A stretch of 64,000 nucleotides of DNA. Origin: Nereocystis luetkeana. Taxonomy: Eukaryota; Sar; Phaeophyceae; Laminariales; Laminariaceae. The notes beneath the pieces were generated by a model. The model saw only the letters and a program-made list of their open reading frames with translations, was not told where the DNA came from and made no database searches. A program made the translations under genes and the position numbers. Below are positions 56,208 to 64,000 of this stretch, one piece after another (the stretch's first letter is position 1; every line of letters starts with the position of its first letter). The stretch lies in assembly GCA_031213475.1 (NCBI GenBank), contig JARUPZ010000003.1:10443963-10507962 (forward strand), given 5' to 3'.

Positions 56208-59200
56208 GTCATTTTTGCGGCATTGTACCCGCAGCATGGATGAAGAGACAAGAAACGCCGATTGCATGCCCATGCCTTTGTTGGGGCGTGGGAACGATGT
56301 TTCGTCAGACCCCCCCCAATAAAACTAAGATATACCTGGTATGGAATTAAATATATACCCTGGTATACGGTATGAAACGCCGAGGATGTGCAGCAGTAGT
56401 TTACAGCAGCGATGCATGCTCATGTTTCGAGGCGAGAGGGCGAACTTGCAGTGCAGCAATATTTGTGTGCCCACCAAACGGATGAAGAGACAAGAAGAAA
56501 TGCCGAGCACGGATGCTTCATATTATAGCTTTATGTTTGGACGAGAGATGGATGCTTTGTGAGAACCACAGGAGGAAGGAAGATACACGCACACACATGC
56601 TTGCTAATAAAGAAGCTCTGAGATTGCACAAATACCTGGTATGCTTTTTACCCTTTTAGGACTGCGGTCACGTTTTGGCGACATATTACTTGGAATTAGA
56701 GTGGTTTGTGCCCCCAAAGGGGATTGCAGTTTTGCCCTGAAAGGGTCAATGCTCGAACTCTGACAGAGAAGGGTGTTTCGCAGTACAGCTACAGCTACAG
56801 TATTTCTGCTGCTGCTGCTGCTGCTGCATGTACCCACAACAAGAACGAAGGGACAAGAAACGCCGAGCGCATATATCTACCTTTGCAGTGTACATGTCCG
56901 AGCGAGAGAGGGAGAGGGGGAGGAGGGGCATTTGACCAAAAATACGACTGAAGAGATGACGGAACAGACAAGAAACGCCGCTTTTGTGCACTGACTGAGC
57001 TGGTTTCTCGCACGCAACAGGTTTGGGAGCACGAAACAAAATACATGCATGGTGGTACGGATGTTCTTCCCGCCTTTGAGCAACCAACCAACCAACCAAC
57101 CAACCAACCAACAACGCATCGAAAAAGGCTAAAATAATATTATTAGTTACATCATGAAAACAACTGTGCGCCGTTCGATCGTTGTGCAAGCAGTCGATCG
57201 CGCATCCGGTCGGATCGTTGTCGTAACTTGTGTGTGTTTGTGTGTTTGTTTTTTTCTGTTTTTCTGTTTTTCTGTTTTTGTGTTTTTTGTGTATTTTTTC
57301 CCCAAGATTTTGTTTCAGTTTTTGATTGTTTCGTTGTTGTTTCGGTTTTTGCTCGGTTTTTGTGTTTTTTTTACCGTGTTTTCATTTTTATTTCAGGTTA
57401 TTGTATCACACCAATGATGTTTTTTTTTTTTAATTCTTACTCGTTCTTGGTTTCGTTTTTTTTTTTGTTCTACCGTGTTTTTCGTTCGATTCAGGTTTTT
57501 ATGTCAACAGGTTTTTCTTTTTTCTTACGTACCGATAATCATTGTTCGCGATTTGTGTTTTGTTTTTTTTTCCTTTTGATTCGTTTTCGCTTTTTGTTTT
57601 TCGTTTCTCGTTTTTTTTTTTTCGCGCGCGGGCGACAGATTTCGCGACTTGAAGAGCGAGTACGACGCGTTGGACTGCGTAGTCCTGGGCGTGAGCGCCG
57701 ACAACGAGGCCAGCCACACCGACTTCATCGCCGACCTGGGCCTGAACTTCAGCCTCCTGGCGGACACCAACAGGTGGGCGCACAACACACGACGCATGAC
57801 ACACACAGCACACTATATACGTATCCACAACGCATCGAAGACAGCACACGCGCAAGGATCCGCGAAGACACATATTAACAGCCCCTACCAGGTATTACCA
57901 ACTATTGATGGCAACAGCTTGCGATTCAAAAGCGGCCGCGAACACCTCGGACATGCAGGCGTCGGTCAGCTCGCAAACTCGATGTGGAGAGCAAAAGCAC
58001 AACAGGTGTTTTGCAGCTCGGTTTAACCCCTTTAGAACCGCAGTCCCGTTTTGGGAACAAACTACTTGAAAATTGAGTGGTTTGTCCCCAAAACGGGACT
58101 GCGGCTCTAAAGGGGTTAAGTAGTTTTACCTGGTAGTAATGGGCGAGAGGCAGTACGTTATATACTACCTGGTACCTGGTAGGTACCTGGTAGACAGTAT
58201 ACTGGGCGTAGTGGTAATGATGTTTTTGAAGGGACTGGTCGCTCCCGTGCGCCAATTTTGTTTCGTTGCGCGTGTGTCCCCCCCCAATCGTGGAGAAGGG
58301 TTGTAATTTTATCGGAAAGGGATGTGTTTTCCTACCGGCACGTGTCGTCACTCTGACCGCTTGAGTAATAATTAGGAGTACCCGAACCTCCCTCACCTTC
58401 CCGGACACGAAGTGGTGGCATGGGTTATGTATACCGTATCACACTATCACACTGGGTGATAGGATATCACCCCCCTCCCCCCCCCCCGGGACGAATTTCA
58501 AGGCCCGGTTTCCTGCAGAACATGGGGGGGGGGGGAAGGGCAGAGGGCACACACAAAAAACGATAATGGTGGTGGCTTTGGAAATATTTCGTCGGAGACG
58601 GTTGCATAGACGCATCGCTTGGCGTATTCAGTACGCCCTCCCCCTCTTGTGAAGAGAAACCCAGAAGCGTCCGAGGGGGTGTGTTATCTTACCACCCTAG
58701 TGTTATAGTGGTGTGCGGTACCGCTCTGGGCGAAAATACAGGGAGCGTTTAGACATTTACTATGAAGACCAAGCGGTCCTAATATTTTCGCCCAGAGTGT
58801 GATAAACGGTGGTGCATTGCTGTAAGGTTGGGCGGGCGACGAACCGGCTTGTGTAGCCGGTGTAGTTTCTTCATACTCTCCGTGATCGGACTTGATATGG
58901 TATCGTCGAAAACCGTGGTTTGACCCCTTTTGACCGACCGACCGACCCCCTACGCTACAGCTGTTACAGGGGGGGCATATGTAGTGAGAATCAGAACCCA
59001 CGATGGACCCAAAAACCACGTATCCCTCTACTAATAGTATGTTTACGTACCATATTTGTTTGTGATTACTACAGTACCTGGTGTGTTCTCTCGTAATACG
59101 AAGCGTATTGAGGCCAAAAGAGGCGTTTACGCCGCCCAAAAAACAAGAGCGGCCCCCTACGTAGCAGCTGTTTTTGCCTCCGCCCCCCCCAATGTTTATG

Positions 59201-60045
59201 CCTGGTCGGTGAAACCCGACGTGCTCCCCCCCGGCTTTGCAGGGGTCCCAGGCAGGGTCTATGATCATACGACTACGGCCATGTATGAGATGAGAACCCC
59301 CCCCCCCCACCCCGCGCACCCTCGCCACCCCTCGCCCCTCTCGTGCGATCAAACGCGTTTTTCCCTCTTCTTGTATCGCCCGGCCATCGCCTCCGCTGCG
59401 AGGGTTAGATAAAATGGTTGTATAGACCTTGGCATAGGGTTAGAAAAAAAGGTTGAAAATGTCCTTGGCTTTGAATCCCCCACCCCGAGCCCTGAACCCT
59501 GTAGCCCCGACCACCCGGGAAGTTTCTTGGGGGGAAGATGTCACGAGGAGGTAGTGTGGGCTATCAGGCATCGTGTCAACTCTGGTTCTGGCGTGGACAC
59601 TACTTTGTCCTCCACCGCCGCCGTCGCCGCTGTCACGTTTCTCTTCCGCCTCATTTCTCCCCCTTCTCCTCCACCGCGGCTGACTGACGGACCGACCGAC
59701 CGACTGACCAACGGATCGACCGACCGACCGGCCGATCGACCCGACCCGACCGACCCACCGACCGATCCACCGACCGGTCGATCGATCAATCGACGGGTGC
59801 ATGCCGGAACGTGAAACGAAAAAACAACGTACTCGTATCTAGCTACTTCGAAGTATACACGTGTCTTTTAACGATAAGCGTTGTTTTTGTCTCGTCTACA
59901 TCGAAATACAAAATATGTTTGAAAAAAAAAAAACAGGGATCTGATCAACTCTTACGGGGCCATCAAGGAAGAGGACGCCGCGAAGATCCAGCGGAGCACT
60001 GTGCTCATCGACAAGGAGGGCAAGGTGGCGGCCGTGTGGAATCCG
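40178..60045 (+). CDS. Plastid peroxiredoxin, PrxQ/BCP class, five exons found, 3' partial
   Basis: Exons 40178-40300, 53397-53513, 54669-54694, 57639-57773 and 59937-60045 join at GT-AG sites with matching phases into 170 codons. Family role: thiol-dependent reduction of hydrogen and alkyl hydroperoxides, here probably in the plastid. The leader is a signal peptide followed by ASGF/VALAP, a heterokont plastid-import signature. The mature domain has VGSDAPAF near its start, FYPKD, the PxxxTxxC catalytic motif as PKDATSGC, FRDL, LGVSADN, LLADTN and [11 protein letters not shown] with the conserved Arg. The residue five after the peroxidatic Cys is Ile, so the usual alpha2 resolving Cys is absent and the enzyme would be of 1-Cys or atypical type. 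The last 15 to 20 codons lie in an exon not found before 64000. The link of exon 1 to the rest over 13.1 kb rests on phase and biology, not on overlap. Confidence 0.85.
40840..41930 (+). mobile_element. 5'-truncated LINE tail of a different family, inside PrxQ intron 1
   Basis: Spread over three frames: [18 protein letters not shown], then [65 protein letters not shown], and a tail with [16 protein letters not shown]. The AGIVSKS context and the terminal GRPxxxW...DL segment are typical of the C-terminal end of an RT protein without a restriction-like endonuclease. At least two frame changes and a stop. The palm YxDD is degraded. 5' truncation is usual for LINEs. Confidence 0.75.
42490..42545 (+). 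repeat. Short interstitial TTAGGG tract
   Basis: GGGTTAGGGTTAGGGTTAGGG with TCAGGG and TTGGGTTGGG variants, four exact units. The unit matches the TTAGGG telomere type. Confidence 0.85.
43085..43495 (+). repeat. Tandem duplication, period ~200
   Basis: Two units with GGGCGCTCAGAAAA, ATGAATAAACCGTGGTCAG and GTTCAGCAGTAG...TATCGCGAACAGC, moderately diverged. Confidence 0.8.
43737..43821. mobile_element. MITE family B copy
   Basis: CACCGCAGTCTTGTTGTGG / AACGCGACTGCAGTCCTAAA arms, diverged. In PrxQ intron 1. Confidence 0.8.
45776..45925 (-). repeat. Repeat E copy, reversed
   Basis: Reading the minus strand: GAGCCTGCTATGTGACCCCAG, ATCTGAGTTACGACTACG, with a purine-rich tail. Confidence 0.7.
46215..46697 (+). 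repeat. Two repeat D copies head to tail
   Basis: 46215-46479 is full length. The second (46500-46697) starts in a G-run right after TTTCTGGTGTA, the linker that joins D to F elsewhere, so it has taken the place of module F. Confidence 0.8.
47308..47370. repeat. (GTT)n microsatellite
   Basis: GTT units with TTTTTGTTG variants in PrxQ intron 1. Confidence 0.9.
47838..47931. mobile_element. MITE family B copy
   Basis: CCCTTTTAGAACCGCAGTCC / AACGGGACTGCGGTCCTAAA arms. In PrxQ intron 1. Confidence 0.85.
48640..48735. repeat. (GGGTC)n pentanucleotide tract
   Basis: About eighteen uninterrupted GGGTC units. A reverse-complement tract is at 54270-54345. Confidence 0.95.
49128..49206. mobile_element. 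MITE family C copy, within duplicated unit 1
   Basis: GGCGAAAATATAAGGACC / GCGGTACTTATATTTCCGCCC inverted arms. Its twin is at 49618-49699. Confidence 0.8.
49618..49699. mobile_element. MITE family C copy, within duplicated unit 2
   Basis: Same bases as 49128-49206, carried by the 493-bp-period duplication. Confidence 0.8.
50092..50370. mobile_element. Long-TIR element H, copy 2
   Basis: Starts ACAGCTGTGAGATCGAGG and ends in the inverted form AGATCTCACAGCT. Inner arms GTGTGATACTGCGATCAC and GATCGAAGTATCACAC. Half-elements with the same words are at 30903-30978 and 55436-55515. Confidence 0.7.
50555..50690 (+). repeat. Repeat E copy
   Basis: G-run, AGCCTGCTACGTGGCCTCGG, ATCTGAGTTACGACTATAGG, AATAAATGGGAG. 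Confidence 0.7.
51195..51510. repeat. Interrupted (CTG)n/(TGC)n tract, ~310 bases
   Basis: Mostly CTG with TAC, TGT, CGG interruptions, the longest pure run about ten triplets. All frames stay open as poly-Leu/Cys/Ala. In PrxQ intron 1. Confidence 0.95.
51917..52027. mobile_element. MITE family A, copy 4
   Basis: Inverted ends TTACGGGAGACCATAGT / ACTATGGTCCCCCGTAA. It lies in PrxQ intron 1. Confidence 0.9.
52914..52960. repeat. (CAGCTC)n hexanucleotide repeat
   Basis: About eight CCAGCT units. Confidence 0.9.
53397..53513 (+). CDS. PrxQ exon 2: N-terminal thioredoxin-fold segment
   Basis: 117 bases, phase 0 at both ends, 39 residues. The acceptor is ACTGTAG and the donor is ACG/GTGAGG. It encodes [35 protein letters not shown], the first strands of a BCP/PrxQ domain ending just before the catalytic SGC. 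Two degraded partial copies of its 3' half lie in the next intron, at 53765-53826 and 53926-53976. Confidence 0.93.
53581..53705. repeat. (GGTC)n tetranucleotide tract in PrxQ intron
   Basis: About 125 bases of GGTC/GGTT/GATC units, starting 67 bases after the exon 2 donor. It lies between exon 2 and the first degraded copy of that exon's 3' half. Confidence 0.9.
53765..53826 (+). pseudogene. Degraded copy of PrxQ exon 2, 3' half (copy 1)
   Basis: The stretch from TTCAGGGGCCAGAATA to GCCACGGCGAGGGA aligns base by base with exon 2 from TTCAAGGGCCAGAAGA to GCCACGGTGAGGGA, including the first intron bases. The donor GT has become GC. It is preceded by a new pyrimidine-rich CTTTCAG. It is unlikely to be used as an exon. 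Confidence 0.75.
53926..53976 (+). pseudogene. Degraded copy of PrxQ exon 2, 3' half (copy 2)
   Basis: GGCGGTCAGAAAAACGTAG through CCCCAAGGACGCCATGG matches the GQKNVV...YPKDA part of exon 2 with one extra base that breaks the frame. A T-rich stretch ending TTTTTTAG precedes it, and GTTAGT follows where the donor would be, so it keeps splice-like edges. Its frame would not continue into the microexon. Confidence 0.7.
54225..54350. repeat. (CGACC)n pentanucleotide tract
   Basis: CGACC units with variants, the reverse complement of the tract at 48640-48735, within PrxQ intron 2. Confidence 0.9.
54669..54694 (+). CDS. PrxQ exon 3: 26-base microexon with peroxidatic cysteine
   Basis: TCGGGCTGCACG onward encodes SGCTKEAI plus two bases of a Thr codon, between an AG acceptor (GCTGATAG) and a consensus GTAAGT donor. 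It supplies exactly the TSGCTKEA catalytic motif missing between exon 2 (PKDAT) and exon 4 (FRDLKSEY), with both phases correct. No other stretch of this 4.1-kb interval was seen to fit. Confidence 0.85.
54757..54861. mobile_element. MITE family A, copy 5
   Basis: Inverted ends with TA flanks, internal part in the opposite orientation. It lies about 60 bases after the PrxQ microexon. Confidence 0.88.
54948..55018. repeat. (CTG/CTA)n triplet tract
   Basis: CTACTGCTG units, about 70 bases. Confidence 0.9.
55436..55515. repeat. Half of element H
   Basis: CAGCGATCGATTTATCACGCC, TTGCAAATACGAG and TTCGATCTCACAGCTG, a single inverted arm. Confidence 0.5.
56159..56203. repeat. (TA)n microsatellite
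   Basis: About twenty TA units. Confidence 0.95.
56649..56748. mobile_element. MITE family B copy
   Basis: ACCCTTTTAGGACTGCGGTC arm on the left and a degraded right arm ending AAAGGGTCAA. In PrxQ intron 3. Confidence 0.75.
57639..57773 (+). CDS. PrxQ exon 4: core of the peroxiredoxin domain
   Basis: 135 bases. The acceptor is GGCGACAG; the first base completes Thr. It encodes [37 protein letters not shown] and SLLADTN, then AG of an Arg codon before GTGGGC. GVSxD and LLAD are strongly conserved in PrxQ. The Cys in LDCVV is not at a known resolving position. Confidence 0.93.
58023..58119. mobile_element. MITE family B copy, well preserved
   Basis: 97 bases with TTAACCCCTTTAGAACCGC / GCGGCTCTAAAGGGGTTAA ends and TTAA on both sides. 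In PrxQ intron 4. Confidence 0.92.
58721..58803. mobile_element. MITE family C copy
   Basis: CTCTGGGCGAAAATACAGGG / GGTCCTAATATTTTCGCCCAG inverted ends, the clearest termini of the family. Confidence 0.8.
59187..59311 (-). repeat. Repeat D fragment, reversed
   Basis: CCTGGTCGGTGAAACCCGACG, ACTACGGCCATGTATGAG and a C-run. Confidence 0.7.
59683..59795. repeat. (GACC)n tetranucleotide tract in PrxQ intron 4
   Basis: GACC/GATC units over about 110 bases, between exons 4 and 5. No exon-end copy was recognised beside this tract, unlike the other two. Confidence 0.85.
59937..60045 (+). CDS. PrxQ exon 5: C-terminal part with conserved Arg
   Basis: 109 bases. The acceptor is AAACAG and the first base completes Arg. 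It encodes [29 protein letters not shown] and VAAVWNP, ending in phase 0 at GTGAGA. The Arg of QRSTVLI belongs to the catalytic site in this family. The remaining terminal helix (about 15 residues) needs one more exon. Confidence 0.92.
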
Positions 60046-63000
60046 GTGAGAGGAAGACGGGTACGGAGAGGGGCCGGGGTGTGGGGGGGCAGGCAGGCCG
60101 CGCCCATTTTCGGTTACGAGTAGTTGGGTTTTTTCTTTTTTTTCGAAAGACCGGCGGTGTCATTTTCGTTTTTGTTTGCTTTTTTCGAGAGACCCCGGCG
60201 GCCTTTTGTTTTCTCTTCATGAAAGAAACGTGTGACGTCAGCTGACGAGTGTGGGGACTTTTATTTATTTCAATTCGATTTTTTGTCGTTTTTTTCTAAA
60301 TTTAATTTGCATCTGATTGGCCGAAGAAGAGTGAACGACCAAGCGGGCAAAAATTAGAAGGTTTGGATATGAGTGAAAAGTCTTTTGAGACTTTTTTCGT
60401 GTAATTTTTTTTATTTCAATTTGGAATTTTGGAGTTCTTCGGTCTTGATGTAGCATGTTCATGGTGGGGCAACACCCTCGGTGGAGTCTGGGGCGATTAT
60501 CGGCCACTTCGGTGACCACGATCGAGGGGATAAAACGCGAACCTCAACGAGAGGTGACCGGAGCAATAGCCGCGCCCACGCCCATAGGCCATAGGACATC
60601 GTACCCCGGCCGTGGCGCCTCAAAAGTAATCATGGCGGCCGCAAGCCCATTTTTTCGGCCTGCTCGATCGGCATACAGTCATGAAAACCGAGCAAACGAA
60701 CAAAAAAACTGAGAATACGCTCGAGACCTCGATAGCTGCATCACCGCTGCTGTTCCGCACGTGGCGCTTGAGGGCTCCCTCCGCCCACCCAAGACATCCT
60801 TAGAGTGATACCTGCCTATCGTGCGCGACCAGAAAGAAAAAGAGGCTGGCGGCGGAGCGCACGCGACAACGCAAACCTTCGCTCTCGTCTACGCGCGTCG
60901 CTGTTTGTCGGCTGGGTGTTGTGTGGCGCGGCGCGTTCTTCCAGGTTTTTTTATTGGCAACTAGTACGTTGTTCCCCGATAGGACCCAAACACGTTTTTT
61001 TTTCGAAATCAAATTAAAATTCATTGAAATGTTTTTTTTTTCCAAATAGTATTCCCCGTTAAGATGGGCCCTAAGACCTATACCAATGGAAACGCGAAGT
61101 TCAAAAGTTTTTTTTCAAATATATCGCTTTAAAAACACAGCAGAAATTTTTCTCATACCGCCGCTGTGGGAAAAAACGAGAAAAATGTTTGATTTTTTTT
61201 TTTTTTCCCCCAACGGCTGCAGGCGGCGCAATTTGTGTTTTTCTGGTCGCAAATTGTCAACACGGTGACCGAAACCAGCTCGTGCGACGATCGACTCTCG
61301 ATCTCGACATAGACTCAGCCCACGGCCAACCCGCTCGGTATCTGGCAAGCCCAACGAATATAGATGACGGTCTCGAAGATATCAGGTGGATCCATGGTCT
61401 AGGGGGCGAGAGCTTGCCGGCGGCGTCCTACGGTATCCTCCCAAACCTGAAAAAACGTCTATTTTTTGCCATTCGAGACGGATGGAGAAGTTTTGTCTTC
61501 TGTTTTGTGCAAACCAGCGGCCAAATGTTTTTTTATCACACGCCTGGTCAGCTCCCGCCATATGACACCGGCAATGGTGTGAAGACGGTGACCCTGGGGT
61601 GGGTCGGAGCCCCTAACGAGCGCACTCCGTTCAGAATTCATGACGCAATCGTTGGGTTTGTTGATCAATGTCTGTCGAGGACTCGGAATCTCGCCGCTTC
61701 GAGCCAAATATCAGCCTGAGTTTTTCTCGAGCCGATGTTGGCCTAACATCGGCCCCAGATTTGCTTTTTTTGGGCTTTTCCAAAAGTTAGGAACTTTTTT
61801 TTTTTTTAGGTGGCCCATAGGAAGCGTGTTCTGAATTTTGTTTTGGCGGATATCTTTGAAATTCAAAGTTTTTATTGCAACTTCGCTGTACCATTGACAT
61901 AGGTCTAAGCTAAAGCTTTTTAGTTTTTTTTCAGCCGATCGCACGCAAAAAAAATGTGTTTTTGTTTGAGGGCTTTTTAGCAGCAACCGACGATAGTGCC
62001 ATCGCTTGCGGAAGCATCGGGGCCTTTGAAGTTTCTAGGGTTTTTGCAAAAATCAGGTATACCTGGCCACTTTTCGGCCAAAATCAGTTACATGCTGAAA
62101 ACAAGTACAAAACACACCCCAGGAGCCCTGCTATTGGCCAGGCTGACATCGTCACTGCTTTTGGCCAACTGTGAACCAATCAGAGAGGCCATACGTACAC
62201 TGTTTCTTCTCTCCGTATGCGTCTGCCCTCTCTCGGTTGAAATTCTTCTGTATTCACTTATAAACTCTGTATTTGTACGTAATAGTACCTCTATCTATAC
62301 ATGCATACATGCGTACGCTGGTTCCACTTTTTCTTCTTTGGGGTGCATGTGCGACGTGCTTCAGTTGTTAAACACTTGTTGCGATGTGTACTCTGTTGTT
62401 TTTGTTAAGATCATGGACAGCGGGACACTTTGTATCCCTGGGCAGGTCTGCCTATTAAGCCGGTACTCATTGGCACTCACGTCGATGTTCGCTTAGAGAT
62501 AGAAGAGCCACTTCATTCCTTTCGTGCACGACGGAGACTGAGACCACGCTCGTGTCTCTCTGGAAAACCCCTGGTTTTCCACCTAAGATACGCCTTCCAA
62601 GTACTACAAATACGATCCCAGTGCCAGAACCCAGGTAATTACCGGGCTTTCAACCTCATACAAAGCAGTATCATAACATTTTCTCTATGGTGACAGCAGC
62701 AGTTTATACAGCACCATGGTATTTGTCTGCACTCTGCACCACCCCGCGTCGAGGTGGTCTCAGGTTTGGTACGGCAAGACAATATCGTGCCGAGCAGGCG
62801 GTTCCGCGAGGACGGTCTAGAATATTTAAAGCTGTCAAGGGGGGGGGGGGGGGGGTGCCAGAGTAAATACTCATGGCGCTCCCGCCGTGGCGAAACAAAC
62901 GAAGCCTATTAATAGCGACTCTATGCAGGTCCAAGCGGAGCCCGTGGTATCTATTCCCAGAAGCAAAGCAATTCAGATTTTTGAGGCCACAGGGCACGCT

Positions 63001-63158
63001 CAATGCTTTAGGCGCATTCTATTTTTACCGGACTTTCATGGACACTACACCGGTCGTGGCGCGCGTTTTTTACTTGGCTTTAGTATGTACCTGATTTTTG
63101 GCTCAAACGGATCAGGTATACCTGATTTTGGCATTTGCCCTATTTACTATGTACCAAG

Positions 63159-63208
<50 letters not shown>

Positions 63209-63480
63209 TCCCGCAAACATCGTACTGCGTTACCTTGCCGTCAAGCACCTTGATTTCGCACAGAGGTGCGATCGTTTTACGGCGCGATGGTCTTTTCGAC
63301 GACGGCGAGGGCGCCAACCAATACTGAACAACATTATTATCTTCGGGAAAAAACTCTCATTGAACCAATACCGACTCTCGGGTAAATTACCGGGCCTTTC
63401 GTGAGGGTCTTTCAAAGCAATACCATAGCATGGGATTGGAAATGTGCACTTAAGAAACTCCTCTGTTGGCTAAGGCTCGC
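60046..63480. other. Unassigned region; should hold or precede the PrxQ last exon
   Basis: No convincing terminal PrxQ exon was seen. A 176-codon open frame (61189-61719) shows no known motif and is within what chance allows. T-rich stretches are frequent. CCTGATTTTGGC-like words recur near 62060 and 63100. Confidence 0.4.
63161..63206. repeat. (TA)n microsatellite
   Basis: About twenty-two TA units. Confidence 0.95.
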
Positions 63481-63489
63481 GCCGTAATG

Positions 63490-63860
63490 TCAGGCCAACG
63501 TTGAGCGTAGGCTCTTATTACGGGGGCCCATAGTTAATAGGACCAAATATTGTTAGTAAAAATGGTCAAACATACAGGTTTTTATGTATACCATAGGTCC
63601 TGTCAACTATGGTCCCCCGTAATAGATGCTACTATTAATAATTGGGATATAGAGTGGCGTCCCTCGCTGAGCATAAAGTACTCATGCCAACGTCGAGCAT
63701 AGACTCTTGAACGCTATTATCCGTCGAGCATAGACTCTTGAACGCTATTATCATGGCATACTGTCATGCCAGCGTTGAGCATAAGCTTAAATGCTGTTAT
63801 ATAAAATATAGAGTGGCGTCCCTCCCCGAGCATAAAGTGCTCATGTGCCTGCAAATTCTT
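63490..63860 (+). repeat. Short tandem array interrupted by MITE A copy 6
   Basis: Units with CCAACGTTGAGC/CGTCGAGCATAG, CTCTTGAACGCTATTAT and GAGTGGCGTCCCTC, each seen two to four times. Confidence 0.7.
63518..63622. mobile_element. MITE family A, copy 6
   Basis: Inverted ends with TA flanks, inserted into a short tandem array (63490-63860) whose units contain CTCTTGAACGCTATTAT. Confidence 0.88.
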
Positions 63861-64000
63861 AATTGTTGGAAAAAAAATACTCGGGCTGGAAGATTCAAAT
63901 TTCAATACCATATTCTGAACACATGTCGCGTAAGAGATTAATTAGGTGGTTTTAGGTTAGTCGAGGAGGGAGCCAGCCCCGTCAGACACGATTTTTCGGG

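Larger units (their letters stand above)
56030..57010 (+). repeat. Degenerate tandem array, about six units, with nested elements
   Basis: Each unit has a CTGCTG tract or nearby GCAGCAG, GGA(T/C)GAAGAGACAAGAAACGC-like words, then CATGC and a GAGCGAG stretch. A family B MITE (56649-56748) and a TA repeat (56159-56203) interrupt it. Confidence 0.65.

Noticed and set aside
61189-61719. 176-codon open frame
   Set aside because: No motif, no supporting splice signals; about one frame of this length is expected by chance in this much sequence.
1-64000. LTR retrotransposons, Polintons or other capsid-bearing elements
   Set aside because: No long terminal repeats, gag/integrase motifs or capsid-like sequence were recognised; the RT sequences are all of LINE type.

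Overview
The window reads as nuclear DNA from a photosynthetic stramenopile, most like a brown alga. It has intron-rich genes with GT-AG introns of 1 to 13 kb, a leader with a signal peptide followed by a heterokont-type plastid motif (ASGF/VALAP), a short (TTAGGG)n tract and very dense repeats. The species call is an inference from these traits and from remembered LINE families; no search was run.

Two host genes can be supported, and neither is complete. On the minus strand, five exons between 35746 and 25461 give a DHHC-type protein S-acyltransferase with DPG motif, DHHC cysteine-rich domain and four membrane segments. Its N-terminal exon was not found and the frame of its tail depends on a 20-base C/G run. 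On the plus strand, five exons between 40178 and 60045 give a plastid peroxiredoxin of the PrxQ/BCP class, including a 26-base microexon that carries the peroxidatic cysteine. Its last exon was not found. The two genes diverge from the 36-40 kb interval.

Layout: 1-10.7 kb is repeat-rich DNA without recognised genes. 10.8-17.7 kb holds a decayed LINE with ring-type zinc fingers, reverse transcriptase, CCHC finger and restriction-like endonuclease, joined to part of a second copy. 17.7-25.2 kb is repeats and minisatellites. 25.4-35.8 kb is the DHHC gene. 36-40.2 kb is the intergenic region with a ~107-bp minisatellite. 40.2-60 kb is the peroxiredoxin gene, whose first intron (13.1 kb) holds a LINE tail, MITEs, a 493-bp-period duplication and trinucleotide tracts. 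60-64 kb is mostly unassigned.

Small elements dominate. They include a TA-flanked ~105-118 bp MITE (6 copies), a TTAA-ended ~97 bp MITE (about 11), a ~75 bp inverted-repeat MITE (about 7), a family that begins at a G-run (about 17 pieces, joined in two places to a second module), a long-TIR family and many minisatellites. The most unusual signals are about 26 copies of the 9-mer TACC(A/T)GGTA, which looks like an inserted micro-footprint, and, in both host genes, a partial copy of an exon's 3' end lying beyond a GGTC tetranucleotide tract.
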